Source: CAUTYU01 sp963545205
GTDB lineage: Bacteria > Desulfobacterota > Desulfovibrionia > Desulfovibrionales > Desulfomicrobiaceae
Direction of reading: 5' to 3'
DNA: 64,000 bases
NCBI GenBank assembly: GCA_963545205.1
Contig: CAUUHW010000002.1
Coordinates: 1-64,000 of the forward strand
Numbering within the stretch: the first letter of the stretch is position 1; every line of letters starts with the position of its first letter. Below are positions 52,749-61,543 of the stretch, piece by piece. Both the position numbers and the translations under genes were made by a program. The notes beneath the pieces were generated by a model. It was not told the origin of the DNA, did not search any database, and saw nothing but the letters and a program-made list of their open reading frames with translations.

Positions 52749-53621
52749 TTAATCAGTCAATCGTTTAGCGATTGTCTCTACAGCCATTCTCCCTTGACTC
52801 GGAGCCAGATGGGCATAACGCATTGTAATATTGATAGAAGAATGTCCCAAGAGCTCGCTGACGACAGCCAAAGGAATCCCGTCTTGAACAAGCCAGCTTG
52901 CAAATGTGTGCCTTAGCGTGTGAAAAACAACCCTATTCAAACGATCTGTATCATAAGAGTTGAACCCGCAAGATGTTACTGCCTTCTTGAAAGAATTATC
53001 TACGCATTTTATCTCCTTTCCTCTTTTCCCCATAAAAATATAAGAACCAGCCCTCGTTGATACTCTTCTGGCTAATATTTGAAATGCGATCTCATTTAGC
53101 GGGATAGTTCTATTTTTAAGATTTTTTGTCTTCATAACATAAGCCACTCTATTTTTACGATCAAAATTACCAAAAGTCAGATTATAAATTTCTCCTGCTC
53201 TCAAGCCTGTATTCAGCGCGAACAGGCTAATATCATACCATAAATCAGATCGTTGTTTTAATTCATCTAAAAGTTTTTGAGCTTCATCTCTTGACAAAAA
53301 CCGTAATCTCTTATTATCGAATTTTGGTAACGAAATCTTAGGGCATGGCCCGGCATAAAATCCGATTTTAATTGAGTAGTTAATTACTCTACGTAGCAAG
53401 CTTAAACAATGAGCGACAGATTGGGGACTTAAGTGATTTACCGTCCGTTGAAAATTAATTAAATTTAACGGATGGATATCAGTGATTAAATAATCATCGT
53501 TAAAATATTTTATAAGATAACGCCACCTTGCGGCCTCAGATGTCTGTGATCGTTTCGACTTCTGGCTAAGAACACCGGCGACATAATAAGACCAACAATT
53601 AGAGAATGTACACATAACCAT
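52749..53621 (-). CDS. int: tyrosine site-specific integrase
   Basis: The integrase would recombine the element into and out of tRNA-Asp. The 290 residues include the core-binding domain (about 20-90) and a catalytic domain with Arg141 (TGLRAGE), His234 and Arg237 (HTLRHTF), His260 (LGH) and the nucleophile Tyr269 (MRYAH). It is shorter than many island integrases and seems to lack an arm-binding domain. Two ATGs share one AAGGAGG site; the second (53615) has the better spacing. It lies 48 bases from the right repeat. No excisionase gene is recognised. Confidence 0.92.
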   Translation of the reverse strand: MVMCTFSNCWSYYVAGVLSQKSKRSQTSEAARWRYLIKYFNDDYLITDIHPLNLINFQRTVNHLSPQSVAHCLSLLRRVINYSIKIGFYAGPCPKISLPKFDNKRLRFLSRDEAQKLLDELKQRSDLWYDISLFALNTGLRAGEIYNLTFGNFDRKNRVAYVMKTKNLKNRTIPLNEIAFQILARRVSTRAGSYIFMGKRGKEIKCVDNSFKKAVTSCGFNSYDTDRLNRVVFHTLRHTFASWLVQDGIPLAVVSELLGHSSINITMRYAHLAPSQGRMAVETIAKRLTD

Positions 53622-53669
53622 TTCCTCCTTATTTATAGTAAAACTATTAGCAAGGATAAACTATGCAGC

Positions 53670-53770
53670 CCGGCCTGTCACGCCGGAGGCCGAGGGTTCG
53701 AGTCCCTTCGGCCCCGCCACACAAACAAAGCACTGAAAACCTCTTTTTAAGAGGAATTCAGTGCTTTTTT
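53670..53770 (+). repeat. right attachment-site repeat (attR)
   Basis: Exact copy of 19623-19723: the 3' part of tRNA-Asp from the anticodon stem plus terminator. No 5' tRNA part precedes it, so it is not a tRNA gene. It is probably the original chromosomal end displaced by integration, and its terminator also faces the pbpC stop. Confidence 0.95.
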
Positions 53771-53792
53771 CATTACAACTTTCACCTGCGTT

Positions 53793-56108
53793 TTATTCCA
53801 CCTGAATATGAAGGCTTGTGGAACGCCCTAAATCGTCCTGCACAACAATATGGTGATGTCCCTTTTCAAGTGCCAGAAAATGTTTTTTTTCGGGCGGACC
53901 CTGGGCAACCAGCTTCCCATCAAAAAACCAGTACAGCGTCTTTACACCGGCTTCGCTTCTGGCAACCAGTGGAATTTTTTGCCACTCAACCGGTACACCT
54001 TTTTGCAGGATATATGGCGTGGCAGGACTGGGGGAAACAACAAGCGGCCCTTTACCCGGAGCGACCTGAGTGCAGAGCTTGCTGACCGGCGGAATCTGCG
54101 GATTCGCCATGCCCTGCTCACGTCTCCAACCGGCAATTTCCCTTGGGTAAACAGTCAAAATACGTGACTTGTGAGGCCGAAGCCTCAAACAGGCGCCAAC
54201 CAGCCGCTCACCGCTTTGGCTGTCCACAAAAATCCTTTTATGCCAGTTGCACGGTTCGGGCAGATGTTCGCCAACCGCCCAGACCAGCTCCTTATGCGGA
54301 CAAAAAGAGGTGGCCCGCAAACCGCTTAAAACGCACACAGGTATGCGTACCGCGTCATCAGGTCTGGGCAGCACCAGACTTTCTTCTTTTGTCTGCACGG
54401 CCCGGAACAAATCAAACAAAAGCGGCCCGGCGTTTTGGGCGCCGGAAATGCCCTGCACAGCTTCACCAGTAAGATTGCCAACCCAGACGCCAATAATATG
54501 CCGCCCTGAAAAACCAATGGCCCAGGCATCCCGATGCCCGAAAGAGGTTCCTGTTTTCCAGGCCACACGGGGAATATCCCGTGTCAAAGCCCAGGCCTGC
54601 CCCAAATCAGGGCGTTCAACCAGGGTCAGAATCTGGTTGGTCAACCAGACGGCGGCAGGTGAAAGAAGAGAAACAGGCCGAGCTGGCTCTGCCTCTGCCG
54701 CCAGCCCCCACGGACGATAATCGCCGCTGTTTGCCAACACGCCGTACAGGTTAGTCAGTTCAAGCAGATTGACTTCACAGGCCCCAAGAACAAAGGACAA
54801 ACCATATTGGTCCGGTTTTTCATCAAGCGACTGTAAACCGCCTTTTCGGAGCAGGGCGTGAAAATGGTCAAGCCCGATATCAGACAGCAAACGCACTGCC
54901 GGAACATTGCGTGAACTGGCCAGAGCCGAACCAGCGCTTATCATGCCGCGAAATTTTCCGTCATAGTTGTTCGGGCTGTAGCCGGAAAAATCCATTGGAA
55001 TATCAAAAACAACACTCTGGGGCAGAATCTTTCCCGAATCAAAGGCCTGGGCAAACAAAAACGGTTTGAGGGTTGAGCCCGGAGAACGGCTCACCAGCGC
55101 GGCGTTTATCTGGCCACGCTCAGCATCAAAAAAATCGTAACTGCCAATCAGAGCCTGTATGTTATGTGTAAAACGGTCAAGCACGACACAGGCCCCGTCC
55201 CGTATGCCCTGTTCCCGCATCTTTTGCAGGTGCAAGCGAAAACGGGCCCGCACGGCAAGCTGCAAGTCAAGTTCCAGACTGGTCCTGGCCTGTCCGCCAT
55301 GAAAAAAACGCGCGGCCAGTTCACAAAAATGCGGCGCGTACATGGGAAGAGGCGTAAAGGCCCGCGGCAGAGGTTCCCGCATGGCCCGCTGGATTTCTTC
55401 CGGCGAGAACAGGCCGTACTCACCGACCCTGGCCAAAATCCGGTTGCGAACCGTTCTGGCCCGTTCAGGGTGACGCATGGGGTCATATGCTGCTGGAGCA
55501 CGGGGCAAGGCCACAAGCAGAGCTGCCTCGCCAAGGGAAAGGCGCTCGGCTGTTTTGCCAAAATAAAACCACGCGGCCGCGCCCACGCCAACAATATTGC
55601 GCCCAAAAGGAGCCAGATTCAGATACCGCTCCAAAATCTCTTTTTTGGTCAATGAAAATTCTATCTGCAAGGCACGCAGACTTTCCCGCAACTTGACACG
55701 AAATGTCCGCGGAGCGGGATTTATCAGGCGGGCAAGCTGCATACTGATGGTTGAAGCGCCGGAAATCACCCGACCCGCGCGCAGATTGCTCCAGGCCGCC
55801 CGAACAACAGAAAACGGGTTGACGCCAAAATGGCTGTAAAACCAGCGGTCTTCAGATGCAAGCGTCACCTGACGCAGCACCGGGCTTATTTTGTCAAGCG
55901 GGGTTTCAAAACGCCAGGTGTCATCTTTGGACAGAAAAAAACGCAGGGGTTTGCCGCTTACGTCCAGAATCTGAATCCCTGTAGAAGGAAAAAACAGATT
56001 TTTTTCAAGCGGCCAAACAAGATTGAACAGCAGGAAAAACACGCAGCAGGAAAAAGCACAGCCCAATACCCCCCAAAAAAGATGCCGGCCAACAAACCGG
56101 AAAGACAT
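53793..56108 (-). CDS. pbpC: penicillin-binding protein 1C
   Basis: PbpC is a bifunctional peptidoglycan synthase of the inner membrane. The 771 residues comprise an N-terminal membrane helix (about 12-35), a glycosyltransferase domain with catalytic Glu in SEDRWFYSHFG, a transpeptidase domain with SPGSTLKPF, SSRNVPA and KTGTS, and the PbpC-specific C-terminal domain. An upstream TTG at 56144 would add twelve residues. It is separated from hldD by about 56 bases. Confidence 0.94.
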   Translation of the reverse strand: MSFRFVGRHLFWGVLGCAFSCCVFFLLFNLVWPLEKNLFFPSTGIQILDVSGKPLRFFLSKDDTWRFETPLDKISPVLRQVTLASEDRWFYSHFGVNPFSVVRAAWSNLRAGRVISGASTISMQLARLINPAPRTFRVKLRESLRALQIEFSLTKKEILERYLNLAPFGRNIVGVGAAAWFYFGKTAERLSLGEAALLVALPRAPAAYDPMRHPERARTVRNRILARVGEYGLFSPEEIQRAMREPLPRAFTPLPMYAPHFCELAARFFHGGQARTSLELDLQLAVRARFRLHLQKMREQGIRDGACVVLDRFTHNIQALIGSYDFFDAERGQINAALVSRSPGSTLKPFLFAQAFDSGKILPQSVVFDIPMDFSGYSPNNYDGKFRGMISAGSALASSRNVPAVRLLSDIGLDHFHALLRKGGLQSLDEKPDQYGLSFVLGACEVNLLELTNLYGVLANSGDYRPWGLAAEAEPARPVSLLSPAAVWLTNQILTLVERPDLGQAWALTRDIPRVAWKTGTSFGHRDAWAIGFSGRHIIGVWVGNLTGEAVQGISGAQNAGPLLFDLFRAVQTKEESLVLPRPDDAVRIPVCVLSGLRATSFCPHKELVWAVGEHLPEPCNWHKRIFVDSQSGERLVGACLRLRPHKSRILTVYPREIAGWRREQGMANPQIPPVSKLCTQVAPGKGPLVVSPSPATPYILQKGVPVEWQKIPLVARSEAGVKTLYWFFDGKLVAQGPPEKKHFLALEKGHHHIVVQDDLGRSTSLHIQVE

Positions 56109-56164
56109 GGTCCGCTTCTGCGGGCTGGCGTTTACCCTGTTCAAAAAAAGCCCCCAACCACCCT

Positions 56165-57145
56165 TTAGCGGGAAAGAAAATACGGGTTTTCAGCTTGCAG
56201 ATACCCGCGGACATAATCCTTTGCCCCCTCAGCCAGCGGGCAAAATGTCCCGGAGTATCCGGCCTGGCGCAGCCTGTCCATACGGGCCTGCGTGAAATAC
56301 TGGTATTTTCCGCGCAGGGCTTCCGGCATATCAATATATTCAATATGAACAGGCAGTTCCATGGCTGCAAAGACAGCGTGAGCCAGTTCATTCCAGCTTG
56401 CGGCAACTCCAGTTCCAAGGTTAAAGATGCCGCTAACTTCAGGGTGCTCAAGCAGCCACCACATCACGTCCACACAATCCTTGATGTACACAAAATCCCG
56501 CAAGGACTCACCATCGCCGTAGTCCGGGTGGTATGACTTAAAAAGCCGGATTCTGCCCTGCTCTTTTACCTGGGAAAAAGCCTTGCAGATAACACTTTTC
56601 ATGTCCCCCTTGTGGTATTCATTTGGCCCGTACACATTAAAAAATTTAAGGCCCGCAACACGCTCAAGCAGGCCGTTTTCCTTGACCCACAGGTCAAAAA
56701 GCTGCTTGGAATATCCGTACATATTAAGCGGCAGCAAGGCATCAAGACCAGCGGGTTCATCATCAAAGCCCAATGCGCCGTCTCCATAGGTCGCGGCACT
56801 GCTGGCATAAAGAAAACGGGCGTTTCGTTCCAGAGCGAACTGGGCCAGCACCTTGCTGTAAAACACATTGTTTTCCATCAGATAATCAGCGTCAGGTTCG
56901 GTTGTTGCAGAGCAGGCCCCCATGTGGACAACCGCTGTAAGCGGTCCTTCCCATTCATCATGCAACACATGCTCTAAAAAAGCGGTTTTGTGCATGTATT
57001 CCCTGTACCGGAGCCCGACAAGATTTTTCCATTTATCGCTTGTTGCCAGATTATCCACGACCACAATATCATCACAGCCCTGCTGATTGAGCTTCCAGAC
57101 AAAGGCACTGCCGATAAATCCGGCTCCACCAGTCACAATATACAC
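56165..57145 (-). CDS. hldD: ADP-L-glycero-D-manno-heptose 6-epimerase
   Basis: HldD makes the heptose donor for the LPS inner core. A GTG at 57145 with AGGAGA upstream gives 326 residues starting VYIVTGGAGFIGS, the NAD-binding fold. The SSAATYG segment and YGYSKQLFD motif carry the catalytic Ser/Tyr/Lys. The longer ATG frame upstream runs over the hisH start and is not used. It is divergent from hisH. Confidence 0.95.
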   Translation of the reverse strand: MYIVTGGAGFIGSAFVWKLNQQGCDDIVVVDNLATSDKWKNLVGLRYREYMHKTAFLEHVLHDEWEGPLTAVVHMGACSATTEPDADYLMENNVFYSKVLAQFALERNARFLYASSAATYGDGALGFDDEPAGLDALLPLNMYGYSKQLFDLWVKENGLLERVAGLKFFNVYGPNEYHKGDMKSVICKAFSQVKEQGRIRLFKSYHPDYGDGESLRDFVYIKDCVDVMWWLLEHPEVSGIFNLGTGVAASWNELAHAVFAAMELPVHIEYIDMPEALRGKYQYFTQARMDRLRQAGYSGTFCPLAEGAKDYVRGYLQAENPYFLSR

Positions 57146-57235
57146 TTTTTCTCTCCTGTTATTTATTGAATACCTGTCCAAAAAAACGTATTCTTTTTTT
57201 TTATGGTACGAAATTTTCTCACATAAGGAAAATAT

Positions 57236-57880
57236 ATGCTTGCGATTATTGACTATCAGGCCGGCAATCTGACCAGTGTCAAACGTGCCCTGTGCCACGA
57301 AAACATAGACTGTATCATTACCGCAGACGAAAAAGACCTGCAATCAGCAGACGGCATTATCTTTCCCGGTGTTGGAGCGGCAGCCTCAGCCATGCGCTAC
57401 CTGCGACAATCCGGTCTGGATACCGTGATAAAGGGACTGGTGGCAAGTGCCAGACCCATGCTCGGTATCTGCCTGGGTTGCCAGATTATCCTTGAAACAA
57501 GCCAGGAAAATAACGGAACCGACACCTTGGGCATTATTGAAGGCCATTGCCTCCAGTTTGACGCGGCGTGGCGTGATGCGGCTGGCCAGCCAATCACGAT
57601 TCCGCACATGGGCTGGAATACCGTTACCCGCCGCACAGACTGCGCCCTTTTTACGGATATTGCCCCAGACGCGCAGTTTTATTTTGTGCACAGTTTTTTC
57701 CCCGCCCCGGCGCCGCAATATGTTATTGCCACCAGCACGCACGGCAGAGAATTTTGTTCCGTTCTGGGCAGAAACGGATTCTGGGCTGTCCAGTTTCACC
57801 CTGAAAAAAGCGGCGAACCCGGCCTGAAGCTGCTGAAAAATTTTTCCGCCTACTGTCAGGAGAACAAACATGCTCAGTAA
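57236..57880 (+). CDS. hisH: imidazole glycerol phosphate synthase, glutaminase subunit HisH
   Basis: HisH supplies ammonia to HisF in histidine synthesis. The 214 residues show the nucleophile Cys79 in LGICLGCQIIL, the IIFPGVGAAA segment and the catalytic VQFHPEKSGEPG. It overlaps hisF by 11 bases. No other his genes are adjacent. Confidence 0.97.
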   Translation: MLAIIDYQAGNLTSVKRALCHENIDCIITADEKDLQSADGIIFPGVGAAASAMRYLRQSGLDTVIKGLVASARPMLGICLGCQIILETSQENNGTDTLGIIEGHCLQFDAAWRDAAGQPITIPHMGWNTVTRRTDCALFTDIAPDAQFYFVHSFFPAPAPQYVIATSTHGREFCSVLGRNGFWAVQFHPEKSGEPGLKLLKNFSAYCQENKHAQ

Positions 57881-58649
57881 ACGAATCATTCCCTGTCTGG
57901 ACGTTCGGGACGGCAAACTGACCAAGGGCGTAAAATTTCAAAACAATATTGATATTGGCGATCCAGTTGAAACCGCTTGCTTTTACGCGCGTGAGGGAGC
58001 GGACGAAATTGTTTTTTACGATATCACCGCCTCTGCCGAAGGACGGGGCCTGATGCTCAAGGTTGTGGAACAGGTTGCCAGCAATATTTTTATTCCTTTC
58101 TCTGTTGGCGGCGGTATTTCCACGGTTGAAGACATGCGCGCGGCCTTACTCGCGGGCGCGGAAAAAATCTCTGTGAACTCCGCGGCAGTCAAAAATCCGG
58201 CCATTATCTCCGAAGGGGCTGAAGCCTTCGGCTGCCAATGTATTGTTGTGGGCATGGATATCCTGCGCGTTCCGGTCAGCCCCGGCATTCCATCGGGCTA
58301 CGAAATCGTCATTCACGGCGGACGCAAACATACAGGCATTGACGCCTTGTGGTGGGCAAAAGAAGCCCAACGGCTAGGCGCAGGAGAACTGTGCCTGAAC
58401 TCCATTGACGCTGACGGCACCAAAAACGGTTACGAAATCAACCTGACCAGCCTGATTGCCAGCCAGGTAACCATTCCGGTCATTGCCTCAGGCGGGGCGG
58501 GAACACCAGGCCACCTTGTCGAGGCGTTGACTGCCGGGCAGGCGGATGCCGCGCTGATTGCGTCCATGGTACATTTCGGCGACTACAGCATAAACGCCAT
58601 TAAGCAGGAACTCGCAAAAGCAGGCGTACCCGTGCGCAAAACCTGGTAA
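57870..58649 (+). CDS. hisF: imidazole glycerol phosphate synthase, cyclase subunit HisF
   Basis: HisF is the (beta/alpha)8 cyclase partner of HisH. The 259 residues show Asp11 in IPCLDVRDG, the phosphate-binding FSVGGGIST (about 74-82), VVGMDILRV and IASGGAGTPGHL. It starts within the end of hisH, so the subunits are made together. Confidence 0.97.
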   Translation: MLSKRIIPCLDVRDGKLTKGVKFQNNIDIGDPVETACFYAREGADEIVFYDITASAEGRGLMLKVVEQVASNIFIPFSVGGGISTVEDMRAALLAGAEKISVNSAAVKNPAIISEGAEAFGCQCIVVGMDILRVPVSPGIPSGYEIVIHGGRKHTGIDALWWAKEAQRLGAGELCLNSIDADGTKNGYEINLTSLIASQVTIPVIASGGAGTPGHLVEALTAGQADAALIASMVHFGDYSINAIKQELAKAGVPVRKTW

Positions 58650-58699
58650 CAAGCTAAGGAAAAATTATAAACTGATTTTTCGAACTTCGTTTACAGCAT

Positions 58700-58723
58700 A
58701 AAAAAGGGCGGTAAACCGCCCTT
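58700..58723 (-). terminator. terminator between hisF and dnaJ
   Basis: AAGGGCGG-TAAA-CCGCCCTT (58704-58723) forms an 8-bp stem. On the minus strand it is followed by a run of T, so it chiefly ends dnaJ transcription; it may also work for hisF. Confidence 0.8.
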
Positions 58724-58739
58724 GATATTCCTGCTCTTT

Positions 58740-59855
58740 TCAGTCTTTTTCTTCCTCTCCCAAGACTTTTTTAAGAAACTTTCTGGTTTTTTTCATGGGC
58801 CGGTCTTCTTCCAGACGGTCAAATTCACGCAACAGCTCTTCCTGCTTTTTGGTGACCCTGGTGGGGATTTTGACCTTGACCTCAACCAGCAGGTCGCCTT
58901 TTTGTGAACTGCCAAGATAGGGCAGGCCAACGCCTTTGAGTTTCAAAACCGTACCGCTTTGGATTCCGGCCGGAATATCCATATTCACAGGCTCATCAAG
59001 GGTGGGAACAGCAATTTTATCGCCCAGTATGGCCTGAACAAAAGAAATCTCCGTTTCAAGCAGTAAATCCTGCCCCTGACGGCTGAAAACCTTGTCCGCG
59101 TCAACGTAAATCACAACATACAAATCGCCCGGAGGGCCGCCATACAGCCCGGGTTCCCCCTCACCGCGCAGTCTAAGCCGGCTGCCGTTGTCAACTCCGG
59201 CCGGAACCCGTACTTTCAGGTTCTTTTGCACCTGAACAGTCCCGGCTCCACGGCATTTGCGGCAAGGATTCCTGATAATGCTGCCCTGCCCGTGACAGGT
59301 TGGACACGGCATGGCAATACGAAAAAATCCCTGCGACCGCTGCACCTGACCTGTTCCATTACACTGGGCACACATTTCGGCCCTGTGGCCGGGTTCGATT
59401 CCATCGCCGCCACATTCAGCGCACTGCTCTTTCTTGGGAAGATTCAGCTCAACCTCGGCGCCCTTGGCTGCATCATAAAAGCTGACCCGAAGGTTGTAGC
59501 GCAAATCTGCTCCAGCCTGAACACGTGAGCCACGGCCTCGCCCCCCACCGCCAAAACCAAAAAAATCACCAAAGATGTCGCCAAAAGCACTGAAAATATC
59601 ATCAGAAGACTGAAATCCGCCGCCGGACGAGCTGACTCCTTCATGCCCGTATCTGTCGTACATGGCCCGCTTTTCAGGGTTATTCAGCACCTCATAGGCT
59701 TCGGCGGCTTCCTTGAATTTTTCTTCGGCACTGGCATCGTCAGGGTTGCGGTCGGGGTGATACTGAAAAGCCAGTTTTCTGTAGGCCCTTTTCAGTTCAT
59801 CGGCAGAGGCGTTGCGCTCAACCCCCAACACCTCATAATAATCACGTTTAGCCAT
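58740..59855 (-). CDS. dnaJ: chaperone protein DnaJ
   Basis: DnaJ stimulates DnaK ATPase and binds unfolded protein. The 371 residues show the J domain with HPD (about 33-35), a Gly/Phe-rich region (about 75-105) and four zinc-finger repeats (CAECGGDG, CAQCNGTG, CPTCHGQG, CRKCRGAG), then the substrate-binding domains. rpoZ ends just upstream and shares the strand, which suggests an rpoZ-dnaJ operon. Confidence 0.98.
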   Translation of the reverse strand: MAKRDYYEVLGVERNASADELKRAYRKLAFQYHPDRNPDDASAEEKFKEAAEAYEVLNNPEKRAMYDRYGHEGVSSSGGGFQSSDDIFSAFGDIFGDFFGFGGGGRGRGSRVQAGADLRYNLRVSFYDAAKGAEVELNLPKKEQCAECGGDGIEPGHRAEMCAQCNGTGQVQRSQGFFRIAMPCPTCHGQGSIIRNPCRKCRGAGTVQVQKNLKVRVPAGVDNGSRLRLRGEGEPGLYGGPPGDLYVVIYVDADKVFSRQGQDLLLETEISFVQAILGDKIAVPTLDEPVNMDIPAGIQSGTVLKLKGVGLPYLGSSQKGDLLVEVKVKIPTRVTKKQEELLREFDRLEEDRPMKKTRKFLKKVLGEEEKD

Positions 59856-59863
59856 TTTCCTGC

Positions 59864-60076
59864 TCAGTGTTCAGCGCAATACTTGTCAACATTTTCTCCG
59901 GGCAACACCTTTTGCGCGGCAATTTCGCGCAGGGCAGTGACAATCTCCTTGTTTCCGGTTTCAAGCAGGGCTTCATATCCGTCTTTATATTGCAGGCAAC
60001 GCTTTGCCGCCAGCTGAACCACTAAAAAACGGTTATTTACATGCTCAAGACAGTCTTCAACTGTAATTCTGGCCAT
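59864..60076 (-). CDS. rpoZ: RNA polymerase omega subunit
   Basis: Omega assists assembly of RNA polymerase. The 70 residues start MARITVEDCLEHVNNRF and contain AAKRCLQYKDG, the usual RpoZ signature. GGAGAAGAAATG marks the start. It precedes dnaJ by eight bases. Confidence 0.95.
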   Translation of the reverse strand: MARITVEDCLEHVNNRFLVVQLAAKRCLQYKDGYEALLETGNKEIVTALREIAAQKVLPGENVDKYCAEH

Positions 60077-60229
60077 TTCTTCTCCTCTTTGAGAAATATA
60101 AAAAATACACGCCTCAAAAATGCCTCATCAGAGCCCTGTCTTGAAACGCATAAAAATCTTTTGCCGAATCTGGAAACATTTCAGAAACTTCAATTTCTGT
60201 CAAGGACTAGCCCCAATGACCAAAAAGAT

Positions 60230-60258
60230 TTGACAACCCAGCGGGATAAAAATATTTT
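60230..60258 (+). promoter_or_regulatory. putative sigma-70-like promoter of the selenoprotein gene
   Basis: TTGACA (60230-60235) and TATTTT (60253-60258) are separated by exactly 17 bases, 76 bases before the start codon. The -35 box is perfect, the -10 box moderate. The gap 60077-60333 holds nothing else that I can identify. Confidence 0.4.
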
Positions 60259-60333
60259 CAGCGACATTGCGTTGCAGTTCCGACAAAAGACAGAATTCAC
60301 GTACCTATCAAGATTCAAAACAAGGAAGGACAA

Positions 60334-60585
60334 ATGGAAATATCCATCACCTACTGCACTGTTTGAAACTATCAACCACGGGCTGTCAGCCTGGCGGCCA
60401 GAATACAGAAGGCTTTGGGAACAGAGCCAAAGCTCATTCCGGGAGATGGGAGCATATTTAATGTTATGGCAGACGGCAGTCTTGTATATTCAAAATTTGA
60501 AACTGGTTCTTTTCCTGATGAAAGTCAGCTGGTCAGTGAACTCCTTTCAATATACAGCGTAACCCCAAAAAACTTCAATCTTTAA
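60334..60585 (+). CDS. SelW/Rdx-family selenoprotein, UGA read as selenocysteine
   Basis: Reading through the in-frame TGA at 60364-60366 gives 83 residues, MEISITYCTV-U-NYQPRAVSL and onward. This fits the thioredoxin-like SelW family: Cys8-x-x-Sec11 redox motif, the YQPRA segment, GDGSIFNVMADGSLVYSK and GSFPDESQLV. GGAAGGA lies before the ATG. Without read-through only ten codons would be made. The gene overlaps the convergent mscS stop by 11 bases. The likely role is a thiol/selenol redox function, inferred from the family. It would be missed by standard gene callers. Confidence 0.85.
60376..60394 (+). promoter_or_regulatory. candidate bacterial SECIS hairpin
   Basis: CCA-CG-GGCT-GTC-AGCC-TGG directly downstream of the TGA can fold into a short stem with a two-base bulge and a GTC apical loop (60385-60387), 18 bases after the TGA. 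Bacterial SECIS elements sit at this distance and have a GU in the loop. Confidence 0.5.
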
Positions 60586-61396
60586 TAAGATGAATATCAC
60601 GCTGCGGAAAGGGAATTGAAATTCCTTCCTGATCAAAATGATTTTTAATCTTTTCGTTCAGATCAAACAGAACAGGCCAGTAATCTGTTGTTTTCACCCA
60701 CGCGCGAATAAAAAGATTAACACTGCTTTCTCCCAGCTCAGAAACAACAACACTGGGAGCGGGTTCATGCAGGATTCTCCCCTCTTCCTGAAAAATACTT
60801 TCCACAACCTGCCTGGCTTTTGCAATATCATCTCCATACCCGATTCCTATTGTCAGGCTGACTCTGCGGGTAGGGTTACCATTGACATTGATGATAACGT
60901 CATTGCTGATTTTTCCATTGGGCACGATAATCCGCTGATTGTCAGCTGTTCTGATAATTGTGCTGAAAACCGTTATTTTTTCCACAGTTCCGCTTATACC
61001 CGCGATGGTCACGTAATCTCCGATACGAAACGGCGCGAAAAAAATAAGCACGACACCAGAGGCAAAATTGGCCAGGGTTTCTTTCAGGGACAGACCTACA
61101 GCCAGACCAGCCGCCCCCATAACAGTCAGAAAAGCAGTCATGTTCACGCCAAGTTGCGACAAGGCGCTCAACACGACCAAGACGAGCAAGGCATAATAAA
61201 GGATATTTTCAAGAAAACCAACCAGCGTTTCATCAACCTTGCTTCTTCGCATCAGCAAAACAACAAGCCTGGCAATTTTTTTGGCCAGCCGCCAGCCAAT
61301 AAACAGGATAAAAAAAGCAGCCACGATTTTTGGCAGATAAATAAGATTCCAGCCGAACAGCCAATCAAGGATCTTTTCAACATCAAACTGGGCCAT
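60575..61396 (-). CDS. mscS: small-conductance mechanosensitive channel MscS
   Basis: MscS opens under membrane tension to release solutes. The 273 residues show three N-terminal helices, the pore helix with GAAGLAVGLSLKETLANFASG (kept short here) and FAPFRIGDYVTIAG, VPNGKISNDVIIN, and a C-terminal vestibule domain. Size is close to E. coli MscS. Its 3' end overlaps the selenoprotein gene by 11 bases. Confidence 0.95.
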   Translation of the reverse strand: MAQFDVEKILDWLFGWNLIYLPKIVAAFFILFIGWRLAKKIARLVVLLMRRSKVDETLVGFLENILYYALLVLVVLSALSQLGVNMTAFLTVMGAAGLAVGLSLKETLANFASGVVLIFFAPFRIGDYVTIAGISGTVEKITVFSTIIRTADNQRIIVPNGKISNDVIINVNGNPTRRVSLTIGIGYGDDIAKARQVVESIFQEEGRILHEPAPSVVVSELGESSVNLFIRAWVKTTDYWPVLFDLNEKIKNHFDQEGISIPFPQRDIHLIKD

Positions 61397-61543
61397 ACAT
61401 TTTTCCTTCTAAAAATTTTTCGTTCAAAGCTATAATCAAACCTGTCCGGCCAGTCAATTCAGGAGGATAAAAGAGATGTTGCCCCTAAATTCAAGAAAGG
61501 ATACAAGACTTTTTTTATTTTGCTCTTACACGTGAGGAGGCTT

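Noticed and set aside
53670..53744. Second tRNA-Asp gene at the right end
   Set aside because: Only the 3' part from the anticodon stem is present; the acceptor 5' strand and D-arm are missing, so it is an attachment-site remnant.
53663..54085. Open frame starting in the right attachment repeat
   Set aside because: It runs through tRNA sequence and antisense to pbpC; a shadow frame.
60041..60562. Plus-strand open frame of 173 codons across the rpoZ start and the selenoprotein gene
   Set aside because: It begins antisense inside rpoZ, has no ribosome site, and the SelW frame through the TGA is clearly conserved in a different frame.
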